In this document: positions 26,748 through 35,138 of the stretch, one piece after another
How the letters are laid out: every line of letters begins with the position of its first letter
Numbering within the stretch: the first letter of the stretch is position 1
NCBI GenBank assembly: GCA_964462525.1
Contig: CAYWWY010000008.1
Coordinates: forward strand, 36,695-100,694
Length of the DNA: 64,000 nucleotides
Reading direction: 5' to 3'
Source of the DNA: CAYWWY01 sp964462525
Lineage (GTDB): Bacteria; Thermotogota; Thermotogae; MWEM01
Notes under the pieces: model-generated
Databases searched by the model: none
Seen by the model: only the letters and a program-made list of their open reading frames with translations
Told to the model about the DNA's origin: nothing
Program-made: the position numbers and the translations under genes

Positions 26748-27590
26748 TTGAACCAGGGGATTTCATTTCAATCTGTCTACTTCCATTACCCTTCTTCCGA
26801 TCCTGAGGATCCTGTCAAGCCATGGTTGATTTCGGATGTTCATTTGCGCATACCTCCCGGGGCCTATATCGGCCTAATGGGTGGAAACGGAAGCGGAAAG
26901 ACCACGTTATTGCACCTGATGAATGGACTTCTTCGGCCCTCAATGGGTCGAGTGATTGTTGATGGGTTTGACACGCAGGAAACAAGACATTTGAAAGAAA
27001 TCACGCGGAAAGTGGGGATTGTCTTTCAAAACCCGGACCAGCAAATTGTAGGGTCGACTGTGCGCGAAGAGATCCTTTTCGGCATGGAAAACTTGGGATT
27101 TGAACGATCTCGAATGAGGAGGAATTTGGAGCGAGTCCTTGTTCAGACAGAGCTAAGCGACTATGAGTCCCGCCACCCAGTCTTTCTTTCCGGTGGCCAA
27201 AAACAACGGTTGGCAATAGCCGCGATCCTTGCCATGGAACCGGATTATTTGCTCTTGGACGAACCCTATTCCATGCTCGATCCGCAAGGGGCATCCGACA
27301 TCCGATCCATGTTGGACGCTTTGAGAAAGGCACTCCATTGCGCCGTGATTCTAAGCAGTCATGAACCGGAAGATCTGATGTTCTGCGACCGAATCCTATG
27401 GATGGATCGTGGGACGGTGTCGTTGGATATGCCACCGGTTGAAGCCTTCCGAGCATTGGCCCAAAGTGGGTCGTATGATCTGGGTCCCTACATTCGGGTT
27501 TCTCTTGAAGCGATGAAAGAAAACCCTGCCATATGTGGATTTATGGAACCGAAAGAACTGGCAAAGGTCCTTACGGAGAAAGACCATTGA
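26748..27590 (+). CDS. ecfA1: ECF transporter ATPase, A1 type
   Basis: 280 residues. Walker A GGNGSGKTT, Q-loop GIVFQNPDQQIVG, signature LSGGQKQR, Walker B YLLLDEPYSMLD and the H-loop in ILSSHEPED are all present. The FQNPDQQ element marks energy-coupling-factor ATPases, which pair with a second ATPase, the EcfT membrane protein and a vitamin-binding S component. TTG start with GGAAGGAGG upstream. It is followed by a second ATPase in a TTGA overlap; no ecfT or S-component gene follows, so the membrane parts must be encoded elsewhere. Confidence 0.9.
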   Translation: MNQGISFQSVYFHYPSSDPEDPVKPWLISDVHLRIPPGAYIGLMGGNGSGKTTLLHLMNGLLRPSMGRVIVDGFDTQETRHLKEITRKVGIVFQNPDQQIVGSTVREEILFGMENLGFERSRMRRNLERVLVQTELSDYESRHPVFLSGGQKQRLAIAAILAMEPDYLLLDEPYSMLDPQGASDIRSMLDALRKALHCAVILSSHEPEDLMFCDRILWMDRGTVSLDMPPVEAFRALAQSGSYDLGPYIRVSLEAMKENPAICGFMEPKELAKVLTEKDH

Positions 27591-28345
27591 TCCAGTTTGA
27601 TAAAGTCTCCTTCTCGTATATGCCCAAAAGCCCTCTGGCGGTTCAGGCTTTGGATCGGATCAGTTGGAGCACAGGTTCATCCTCTTCCATTGCGCTTATG
27701 GGAAAGACCGGATCCGGAAAATCAACTCTCGCTCAACTGACCAACGGGGTTCTTATGCCTTCCCAAGGAAAAGTGACGGTTGATGGGTTGGATACGAGAA
27801 AACGTGGAACCAAAAAACGGATTCGGCAAAAAGTCGGAGTGTCCTTTCAATTTCCGGAAAAACAGTTCTTTTGTGATACCATTTATGAAGAGATCTCTGT
27901 TGGGATGAAGACCCTTGATTGGCCCGAAGACAAGCAAAAAGAGCAAATCCAGAAAATAGCCGATCTTCTTGAACTGCCCATTTCTTGGATGAAACGGTCC
28001 CCGTATCTGATATCGGGGGGAGAAAAGCGACTCGTCGGCCTTGCGTCTATCTTGATCCGAGATCCTTGCTACCTCGTCTTGGACGAACCGATTATCAGTT
28101 TGGACTCTTCTTCCAAGCGAAGGGTTCTTGCCCTTCTTGAAATGATGGTTGATACGGGGAAACTTTTAATCTGCATCACCCATGATCCTGCATTCGCCTG
28201 TGAATTCTTTGGTCGTTGGGTAGTTCTTCAAGCGGGGCAAATTGTCTATGACGGATCATCGTCGGATTATCCTCTCTTTTCTTCAGAAGCTGTGAAACAT
28301 GGGATTCTTCCAACAAGGGATCAGATTTGGAACAATCAGACCTGA
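27587..28345 (+). CDS. ecfA2: ECF transporter ATPase, A2 type
   Basis: 252 residues from TTG 27587. Walker A GKTGSGKST, Q-loop VSFQFPEKQFF (the FPExQ element of EcfA2), signature ISGGEKRLVG, Walker B YLVLDEPIISLD and H-loop CITHDPAF. The TTG overlaps the ecfA1 stop (TTGA) with GGAG seven bases upstream; an in-frame ATG at 27533 lies within ecfA1 and lacks a ribosome site. With EcfA1 it should form the ATPase pair shared by group II ECF vitamin transporters, perhaps for B12 or riboflavin, though the substrate cannot be told here. Confidence 0.9.
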   Translation: MIQFDKVSFSYMPKSPLAVQALDRISWSTGSSSSIALMGKTGSGKSTLAQLTNGVLMPSQGKVTVDGLDTRKRGTKKRIRQKVGVSFQFPEKQFFCDTIYEEISVGMKTLDWPEDKQKEQIQKIADLLELPISWMKRSPYLISGGEKRLVGLASILIRDPCYLVLDEPIISLDSSSKRRVLALLEMMVDTGKLLICITHDPAFACEFFGRWVVLQAGQIVYDGSSSDYPLFSSEAVKHGILPTRDQIWNNQT

Positions 28346-28355
28346 ATCAATGAGA

Positions 28356-28372
28356 TTTGGGCATAGCCCAAA
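28356..28372 (+). repeat. Stem-loop ahead of the SUMF1 gene
   Basis: TTTGGGC, three-base loop, GCCCAAA forms a perfect 7-bp hairpin in the 61-bp gap after ecfA2; AACCG/CGGTT makes a second small stem just after it (about 28375-28389). There is no U tract, so it is not a typical terminator. It may limit read-through or stabilise the transcript end. Confidence 0.5.
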
Positions 28373-28406
28373 AAAACCGGCAATCGGTTGATAGGGAGGG
28401 AAAACC

Positions 28407-29333
28407 ATGATCAGCAAACGTATGATTCGATTCTTTTCTGTTGTTGCGATCGTTTTTCTTCTATTCGGTCATACCAAACTGCTTGCAGGAACAGAGAATA
28501 GCGAGCCCAATCCTTTGCCCCAGAGTATGGAGATGGTCCTTGCCCGAGCGGGATCTTTTCTGATGGGAGGCACTCGGCGGGTTTCCCGATCCAGACCCGA
28601 AGAATTCCCGGTTCATCCTGTTGCGTTGACTTACGACTTTTGGATTGGGAAATACGAAGTGACCTTTGAGCAATTTGAGGCCTTCTGCGCCTCAGTGGAT
28701 CAAGAAATTCCGGAGGATCGAGGTTGGGGCAAGCTGGATCGACCCGTGATTCATGTCAGCTGGTGGGACGCCATTGCTTACTGCAATTGGATGAGCCAGA
28801 TGGAAAATTTGCCGGTTGCGTACCGGTTACGAGGCGAAGAAGATGCAGGGCGTTTTCTTGACGGGCAAGGAAATGTGACCAACGATATCACAAACGTAAT
28901 TGGGTATCGTCTCCCCACAGAAGCTGAATGGGAATATGCCGCCCGGGGCGGACATTTACACATTGATGATTTTCTGTTTTCTGGGAGCGACGACCCAGAC
29001 GAGGTTGCATGGCACGCTACTAATGCGGATTACCAGACTCATCCGGTTGGCCAAAAAAAAGAGAATGAACTGGGCCTCTTTGATATGAGTGGCAACGTGG
29101 CCGAATGGTGCCACGATTGGTGGTCCGCAAGCTTCTATCAGGAGGGAGAAAAGACAAACCCGATCGGACCGATAGCTGGATCCTACCGTGTCAGACGCGG
29201 CGGGAGTTGGGCCACGGTTGCGGAAACCCACTGTCGGGTCTCCAGTAGGAGCCATGATCGCCCCGGAGGGTCCAGTGGGGCGATTGGGTTTCGCGTTGCT
29301 CGGACGGTTATGGTTTTGACGGAACGGCAATAG
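28407..29333 (+). CDS. Secreted SUMF1/FGE-fold protein
   Basis: 308 residues: signal peptide (about 1-27) and one formylglycine-generating-enzyme-like (SUMF1) domain. Visible family stretches are GGTRR, KYEVTFEQFEAFC, PVIHVSWWDAIAYCNWMS, YRLPTEAEWEYAARGG, NELGLFDMSGNVAEWCHDWW and RRGGSW. The first active-site Cys of true FGE, which follows the GGS element, is absent (GGSWAT); one Cys remains in the segment (ETHC). A role as a binding or structural member of the fold is therefore more likely than sulfatase activation, and no sulfatase gene is nearby. It ends the plus-strand run, and its 3' end faces the convergent ABC exporter gene 22 bp away. Confidence 0.88.
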   Translation: MISKRMIRFFSVVAIVFLLFGHTKLLAGTENSEPNPLPQSMEMVLARAGSFLMGGTRRVSRSRPEEFPVHPVALTYDFWIGKYEVTFEQFEAFCASVDQEIPEDRGWGKLDRPVIHVSWWDAIAYCNWMSQMENLPVAYRLRGEEDAGRFLDGQGNVTNDITNVIGYRLPTEAEWEYAARGGHLHIDDFLFSGSDDPDEVAWHATNADYQTHPVGQKKENELGLFDMSGNVAEWCHDWWSASFYQEGEKTNPIGPIAGSYRVRRGGSWATVAETHCRVSSRSHDRPGGSSGAIGFRVARTVMVLTERQ

Positions 29334-29354
29334 CCCCAACAAACCTTATCTGGT

Positions 29355-31142
29355 TCAGTCTTGAGAAACAACTTCCTCCAGTTCCCCGGCAATGACCATG
29401 GAACGGTATCGGCCATCGGATAAGTTCATTAGTGACTCATGGGTCCCTTGTTCTATGATCATCCCGTCTTCCATATAGTAAATGCAGTTCGCTTGGCGCA
29501 CCGTCGAAAGACGATGAGCAATAACCAACGCGGTCTTCCCCTCCATCAAACGGGAAACCGCCTCCTGAACGACCCGTTCCGATTCGCTGTCCAAAGCGCT
29601 GGTTGCTTCATCCAGCAAAAGAATCGGCGCCTCTCTCAGAAAAGAACGAGTGAGCGCGATTCGTTGTCGTTGTCCTCCGGAAAGGTTGTTGCCTCCTTCT
29701 TCCAAGACAAAATCATACTTTGATTCAAGATCTTCGATGAACGTATGCGCGTTGGCCAACCGCGCTGCATTCTTCATTCGATTATCGGAAAGATGACCTT
29801 CCGATCCATCTTCAAAAGCCGCTTCAAGGTTCTTTCGGATACTGCCCGAAAAGAGGAAAGCGTCTTGTGGGACATACGTGAACTGGGCGCGCCATTCTTT
29901 CAATATCGTGTGATAGATGGATCGGCCCGAATAGGCGACATGGCCTTCTAATGGGGCGAAGAACCCCAAGAGCACCTTAAATAGCGTGGTTTTCCCGCTA
30001 CCGGAAGGTCCGACAAAGGCGACTGTCTCTCCCGGAGCAATTTCAAAAGAGATCTTGTTGAGAACCAGTCGACTGCTATCCGGATAAGCGAAGGAGAGAT
30101 TGCGAACAAACAACCCTTTATGGGAAGGAAGAGCAGGAATTGGAGCAGAGTGTTCGGGAGAAACAGGTGGGAAGGGAATCATGTCCGGTTCTTCCGGAAT
30201 ATCCATGACCTCAACCAATCGTTCGACCCCCGCAAGCCGTTTTGTAATCTCCGCAAAGATTGCTGACGCGCCCGAGAAGAGATAAGCGACTCCATTTTGA
30301 AGCTGAACGATGGCGATGATCGTCGGGAGCGTAGTCGGATCTTCAATCGCTCGATAGCCCCCAATAATCATTATGGAAATAATCCCCAAAAAGGTCATTT
30401 CCGAGAAAGCTTCACGCATCGCCTCCAGAGTGTTTCTACGGATCCCCGCTTTTTTCAGAGTTTCCGATTGCAAAAAGACCCGCTCATAGATCCATCCAGC
30501 TAGATTAAAGTATCGAATGATCCGCTGACCGCTGACCAATTGGGAATAAAGGCGGAGAAACCCCGCTTTTTCCCGTTGGACTTTCTGGCTTGCTTTCCTC
30601 AGTCTTCGAAGAATAGGCACATTGAGCAGGAATACGCCAAAGCATATACCCACAATCCACAAGCCGAGGACCCAATCAAGGATGAAGATTGTTATGGAGG
30701 ATCCGATCCCTTGAAACAGCATAATGGCCAAGGATTGGAAGGAGTTTTTGAATAGCGCCACGCTTTCATTCAGATCGTGGTTGAACCGCGAAAGCAACTC
30801 ACCGGATGGATACTTGTGATGAACAGCTAACGGAACAAAGAGCGTGCGGGAAAAAAAGGCTTTCCGCATGTCTCGCTCCACTTTGATCAAACTGCTAACG
30901 AGCGCAATTCCTGAAAACCACAGAAGTATACCGGTGAGGGCAATCAGTATGATTGCATTCAAAATGGTCTGGATAAGCAGCGCTTGATCCAACTCGACGA
31001 TGCTGGAAGTAAGGTCGGCCAGAACAAATGCCATGTAAGCCAGAAGCGCGAAGTTTATCACGCCCATCCCGATCACTCCAAAGATATACTGGACCGTATA
31101 GGGTTTTAAAAAACGAAAAATCGATTTGAGTGTACGTATCAT
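29355..31142 (-). CDS. ABC exporter half-transporter, second subunit
   Basis: 595 residues. Six membrane helices (about 1-310) are fused to an ATPase domain with Walker A GPSGSGKTT, signature LSGGQRQR, Walker B ILLLDEATSALD and H-loop IAHRLSTV. This is the MsbA/BmrA-like exporter architecture. It starts in an ATGA overlap with the other half-transporter gene, so a heterodimer is likely. Both ATPase sites look intact. The substrate (drug, lipid or peptide) cannot be told from sequence. Confidence 0.93.
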   Translation of the reverse strand: MIRTLKSIFRFLKPYTVQYIFGVIGMGVINFALLAYMAFVLADLTSSIVELDQALLIQTILNAIILIALTGILLWFSGIALVSSLIKVERDMRKAFFSRTLFVPLAVHHKYPSGELLSRFNHDLNESVALFKNSFQSLAIMLFQGIGSSITIFILDWVLGLWIVGICFGVFLLNVPILRRLRKASQKVQREKAGFLRLYSQLVSGQRIIRYFNLAGWIYERVFLQSETLKKAGIRRNTLEAMREAFSEMTFLGIISIMIIGGYRAIEDPTTLPTIIAIVQLQNGVAYLFSGASAIFAEITKRLAGVERLVEVMDIPEEPDMIPFPPVSPEHSAPIPALPSHKGLFVRNLSFAYPDSSRLVLNKISFEIAPGETVAFVGPSGSGKTTLFKVLLGFFAPLEGHVAYSGRSIYHTILKEWRAQFTYVPQDAFLFSGSIRKNLEAAFEDGSEGHLSDNRMKNAARLANAHTFIEDLESKYDFVLEEGGNNLSGGQRQRIALTRSFLREAPILLLDEATSALDSESERVVQEAVSRLMEGKTALVIAHRLSTVRQANCIYYMEDGMIIEQGTHESLMNLSDGRYRSMVIAGELEEVVSQD

Positions 31143-32890
31143 GACGCATCAGCCTCTTCCATCATCTGAGCCCGGAATAATGAGGCGTATCGTCCGTTCT
31201 TTTCAAGAAGTTCGTCATGTTTTCCCTGTTCGGCAATCCTCCCCTGATCCAAAACAACAATCCAGTCTACGAAGGTTAATGGGCTCAATCGATGCGCAAT
31301 CATCACGACCGTCCGTTCTTTTGGGAGCTCCCGAATGATCCGTAGGATCTGCGCTTCTGTATCATTATCGAGCGCGCTTGTCGCTTCGTCCATAAGGATC
31401 AAGGGCGCGTTGCGAACCATTGCTCGGGCAACACAAAGACGTTGCCGCTGGCCTCCTGAAAACCGTGCTCCCAGCTCACCTGCCCGAGTTTGCATTCCAT
31501 CGGGAAGCTCTTGGATAAACCGGTCCATTTGCGCTTCGGCAATCGCGGTCTTGACCTCTTCTGGAACGCTATCGATCCGGCCCAGGCTGACGTTTTCTTC
31601 GATGCCGGTGTCGAATAGAAATGGTTCCTGTACAACAACAGCGGTTTGGTCCCTGAGATCGGTTAAAGACCAAAGTTCCAGAGGTGTATCTCCAACTGTG
31701 ACCTTGCCGTTTTGCGGAAGATAATCGCCTTGAATCAGCTTAAAGATCGTGGATTTCCCGCAGCCGCTTGGGCCCACGAAAGCCACTTTTTCTCCTCTTT
31801 CTATGGAAAAACTAATTCCATCCAAAGCAAGCTCTTTTTGGCCCGGATACCGGAACGATACATTGTCGAAACGAACAAGGACAGGCTGGTCGATGTGGCC
31901 TTTTTTCCCTTCCTGCTTTTCGACAGAAAGATCCAAAAGCTCCATTAGGCGTCTTCCCCCAGCGGTTCCGGCCTTGATCTTCCCCAAAATTGTGGGCAGC
32001 TCTTGCAACGGAAAAGCGATGTAATTCAACAGTTGGATGAAGGCAAACAGAATGCCAATAGTCAGTTGGCCTTGTATGACAAGGTACCCTCCAAGCCCGA
32101 AAACGACTAGAAACGGGACAAAGGTGATTAAAATACCGAAGACGACCAGAATCACGCTTTGCCTCCCTTTTTTCATAGTGTGTCGGAACCAATTGGCTTC
32201 TGATCCCAAGAAACGGTTCAAAAAAAAGGATTGGAGATTGAAAGCGCGAATCATTTCTGCTCCGGATAGGGCTTCTTTCGCATGAGTGTTAATCTCGCCC
32301 AAATCCTTCTGCGCTTGAGTGGTGTATTTTTCCACCGGCCGACTCAAGATGACAGCAGCAATAAGGATCACCGGAAGGCATGCGAGGACCATTAAGGTCA
32401 AAAACCAGTTGTGGTATAAGAGATATATGAGCGCAACGATTGCGGTGGTGATCCCATTGATCAGCAAAAGGAGATCTTGTTGGAGCATTTCCTGAAAGAG
32501 GTTGGCATCACTGGACATACGCGACATAAGGTCTCCTGAATGATTCTGATGCATGGCATGATCTGTCGCCTGGGATAGTTTTTTGGAAATGGCTCGCTGG
32601 AGCTTTGCATTCATTCGTTCAGAAAACTGAGCCGCCAGAAATTTCGCGAAGAAAAAGCTGATCAACGTCGCCCCGAACACCGATATTATTACGATCGTTG
32701 CCTGGAGAAACCCATGACTGTCCTGCTGAACAATTGTATCGACCAAACGAGCGAGCATGTGGCCTTCCACAACTTTCAACACAGAGTAAACCAGAACGAT
32801 CCCAACAGCCAATCCCATCACATACTTGACCGTTCCTGCCATTTTCAAGAACACAGAGGTAGGAAAGGCTTGTTTTTCTTTTTTGCTCAT
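31139..32890 (-). CDS. ABC exporter half-transporter, first subunit
   Basis: 583 residues with six membrane helices (about 1-315) and an ATPase domain with Walker A GPSGCGKST, signature FSGGQRQR, Walker B LILMDEATSALD and H-loop IAHRLSPL. It is the promoter-proximal gene of a two-gene operon and overlaps its partner by 4 bp. The signature begins with Phe instead of Leu, a tolerated change. Upstream there is a strong promoter (32940-32968) overlapped by an inverted repeat, so expression may be under a repressor that is not encoded here. Confidence 0.93.
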   Translation of the reverse strand: MSKKEKQAFPTSVFLKMAGTVKYVMGLAVGIVLVYSVLKVVEGHMLARLVDTIVQQDSHGFLQATIVIISVFGATLISFFFAKFLAAQFSERMNAKLQRAISKKLSQATDHAMHQNHSGDLMSRMSSDANLFQEMLQQDLLLLINGITTAIVALIYLLYHNWFLTLMVLACLPVILIAAVILSRPVEKYTTQAQKDLGEINTHAKEALSGAEMIRAFNLQSFFLNRFLGSEANWFRHTMKKGRQSVILVVFGILITFVPFLVVFGLGGYLVIQGQLTIGILFAFIQLLNYIAFPLQELPTILGKIKAGTAGGRRLMELLDLSVEKQEGKKGHIDQPVLVRFDNVSFRYPGQKELALDGISFSIERGEKVAFVGPSGCGKSTIFKLIQGDYLPQNGKVTVGDTPLELWSLTDLRDQTAVVVQEPFLFDTGIEENVSLGRIDSVPEEVKTAIAEAQMDRFIQELPDGMQTRAGELGARFSGGQRQRLCVARAMVRNAPLILMDEATSALDNDTEAQILRIIRELPKERTVVMIAHRLSPLTFVDWIVVLDQGRIAEQGKHDELLEKNGRYASLFRAQMMEEADAS

Positions 32891-32939
32891 GAATCAACCT
32901 CCATTCTCCAGCATACTGCATATTTTTCGGTTGTTCGGT

Positions 32940-32968
32940 ATTGTACCCGAAATAATCAAAAAAGTCAA
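32940..32968 (-). promoter_or_regulatory. Strong promoter of the ABC exporter operon
   Basis: On the minus strand TTGACT (32963-32968), 17 bp, TACAAT (32940-32945). The -10 box sits inside a near-palindrome, TTCGGGTACAATACCGAA, which could be a repressor site. Confidence 0.8.
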
Positions 32969-33055
32969 GTCTTAAGTTGATTCCTTTTACTAATTACCTA
33001 CTTTTATTTATGTGACATTCAAAAAATAGGGATTGTATTTATGATATTCAATTTC

Positions 33056-33076
33056 TGTTCGCAAACTGACCGAACA
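33056..33076. repeat. Inverted repeat TGTTCG-N9-CGAACA upstream of the exporter
   Basis: Perfect 6-bp arms nine bases apart, about 110 bp upstream of the exporter -10 box. The half-site GTTCGGT occurs here (minus strand) and again beside the promoter (plus strand, near 32932-32938), suggesting one regulator with two sites. Confidence 0.45.
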
Positions 33077-33153
33077 AAGAAATCTTATCATAGATCGGGC
33101 TGCCGAAAACCCGAAAAATAACAGTGTGGCTTGTTTGGAGGAAAAAGAAAGGT

Positions 33154-33190
33154 CTTCATCCGGATTCATTCTCGAAGAAAATGGATGAAG
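33154..33190 (-). terminator. Probable terminator hairpin after the GH42 gene
   Basis: CTTCATCC (33154-33161) pairs perfectly with GGATGAAG (33183-33190), with further pairing in the loop; on the minus strand it is followed by a pyrimidine-rich run (ACCTTTCTTTTTCC). Not a perfect U tract, so confidence is moderate. Confidence 0.5.
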
Positions 33191-33233
33191 AAAGAGGAAG
33201 GAACATATGAGAAATGCGGACAGAAGTTCTTAT

Positions 33234-35120
33234 TTACGGTTCTTTTCTCAATTGATCCACTTTCATGACCGAAAATGGGGGCAAAGGCAATTCCTCTAAC
33301 GTCTGATGTTTGTCCCCAAAATGGAAAATCCACTGCTGATCCTCAAACCGTACAATATCCACCAAAGATTTGGCCGGTTCATTGCTCCAGCCCAACCATT
33401 GTTCCAAGACAACCCCCCATCCAGCGCGATCTGGTACTCCGGATACATAAAGGATCCGATGGTCTTCCGATTCAACAATGGCAGGAGCGCCCTCCAAGAT
33501 CCCTTGATTCCATCGACCGGAAACAATTCCTGTATGGATGCCCAGTTCTTCCACCCAATAATCGGCTTGGATGAGATTGCCGCCTATCTCCATGACAGAC
33601 GGAAGGGCAGCCCCAAAGTCCATGATATCAAAATGCAGCTTGTCGGAACGCCAACCCAAAGGCCGTTCAGTTATGATATGGGAATGATTGTTTTTAATCC
33701 CGGTCATACAGGTAACCAACAGCCTCCCCTCAAATCCTTCCACCCTTTGCGTGATTTGATCTGGAATATGCATCAAATAGGGCAGAATCAAAAGATCGTA
33801 CGATTCGATTTCATCGGTGGAAAAGACGAACTCCACCTCTTTTCCTTTTCTCCGCAAGGCCGCATAGATATCCGTCAGCGCGCGGACATAGGAAAAATCT
33901 TTGCAGGCGTGGTTGATTTGGTGCATCCAAGCGGCTTCATAATCAAACACGATCCCGATCTTTGCGCGCCCTTTATGAGGGATGGCCTGGGCATACGATT
34001 TGATTTGATTCAACAGACGCACCCGTGGAGAATGCCTTGTGTCATTGAAGTAATTCAACAGTCCGTTATGGTATTGCTCCGCCCCAATCCCTAGAGCGCG
34101 ATCCCGAAAAAAGACTACGTTTTCCGCCCCGTGAGCATACGCATGAACGGCAGCAGGCACAATCCACTGAGCGGGGAAATACAGATTCCTTTGCTGCCAG
34201 TTGACTCTTCCCGGTTGCTGTTCCATAACAGTAAAGGGTTTCTTTTTTAGCGACCACATCAAGTCAAGATTAAAAGCCCATATCATTGGATCAAACTGAG
34301 ACTGAGGCATATAGTTGTCGTATGAAACAAAATCGTAGAGATCGTGATGACGAGCATAATCGATCTCAGTAAAATTCACCATAAAATTATGCGTAATTGG
34401 CGAACGGGAATGGCTCCGGATAATATCTGTCTGGATTTTCGAAAACCGGTGGATCGAGTGTGTGGCAAACCGATAGAAGTCCAAAAGCTGGTGGGGGTTT
34501 GGCAGGGCCCGTGTCCTTTTGGGGGTTTCAATTTGATCGAACTTTGTATATGTCTGAGCCCAAAACGCGGTTCCCCAAGCTTGGTTCAATTTGTCAATGG
34601 TTCCATACATATGCTCCAAGTACGCCTGAAAGGAACGATCACATTGTTCGCAATAACACAATGTAGTCCCTTCACAACCAAACTCGTTGTCAATCTGCCA
34701 GGCATACAGGTGATTATGGGCGCCATATCGAACAGCAAGCTGACGGACAACCTCCGATACGTACGCATGGTACACCTGACTGTTGTAGCAGTAATGCCTT
34801 CGGCTTCCAAAGGGGTGCGTATGCCCTTGGTCATCCTTCTGAAACAGAGCGGCGCCATACTTCCGGGCCATCCAAATCGGAGGGTTGGCAGAGGGAGTTC
34901 CGAGAATAACCTGAACACCCAGTCTTTCGCAAGCCAAAAAAAGAGCATCAAGGGTTTTGAACGAATACGTATGTTCCTCCGGTTCCAACTGATCCCACAT
35001 GAATTCACCCACACGTACCAATTCGATCCCGTGATCGACAAACCGGCGCAGATCCTGTGTAATTTCCTCCAAGGAAGGGTTTTCCTTCCATTGTTCTGGG
35101 TAATAGGCCATTCCTAACAT
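33234..35120 (-). CDS. Beta-galactosidase, glycoside hydrolase family 42
   Basis: 628 residues. The start YYPEQW and the barrel carry the acid/base Glu146 (WQIDNEFGC) and the nucleophile Glu300 (FTVMEQQPG). Cys111, Cys155, Cys157 and Cys160 match the spacing of the zinc cluster known in GH42 enzymes. There is no signal peptide, so it works on galactosides taken into the cell. It is the last gene of the operon lacI, binding protein, permease, permease, GH42, and starts 18 bp after the upstream permease stop. Products would be galactose for galK (23765-24862) and the aglycone sugar. Confidence 0.95.
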   Translation of the reverse strand: MLGMAYYPEQWKENPSLEEITQDLRRFVDHGIELVRVGEFMWDQLEPEEHTYSFKTLDALFLACERLGVQVILGTPSANPPIWMARKYGAALFQKDDQGHTHPFGSRRHYCYNSQVYHAYVSEVVRQLAVRYGAHNHLYAWQIDNEFGCEGTTLCYCEQCDRSFQAYLEHMYGTIDKLNQAWGTAFWAQTYTKFDQIETPKRTRALPNPHQLLDFYRFATHSIHRFSKIQTDIIRSHSRSPITHNFMVNFTEIDYARHHDLYDFVSYDNYMPQSQFDPMIWAFNLDLMWSLKKKPFTVMEQQPGRVNWQQRNLYFPAQWIVPAAVHAYAHGAENVVFFRDRALGIGAEQYHNGLLNYFNDTRHSPRVRLLNQIKSYAQAIPHKGRAKIGIVFDYEAAWMHQINHACKDFSYVRALTDIYAALRRKGKEVEFVFSTDEIESYDLLILPYLMHIPDQITQRVEGFEGRLLVTCMTGIKNNHSHIITERPLGWRSDKLHFDIMDFGAALPSVMEIGGNLIQADYWVEELGIHTGIVSGRWNQGILEGAPAIVESEDHRILYVSGVPDRAGWGVVLEQWLGWSNEPAKSLVDIVRFEDQQWIFHFGDKHQTLEELPLPPFSVMKVDQLRKEP

Positions 35121-35138
35121 ATCCTCAGCTCCTTTATG

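Larger units (their letters stand above)
32891..33233. other. 343-bp AT-rich intergenic region
   Basis: Between the GH42 stop (33234) and the exporter start (32890), both on the minus strand. It holds the GH42 3' hairpin, an inverted repeat at 33056-33076 and the exporter promoter; I see no gene-sized reading frame on either strand. Confidence 0.8.

Noticed and set aside
28356..28389. Leader hairpins ahead of the SUMF1 gene as a riboswitch
   Set aside because: Only about 60 bp long, with two tiny stems and no known aptamer pattern.
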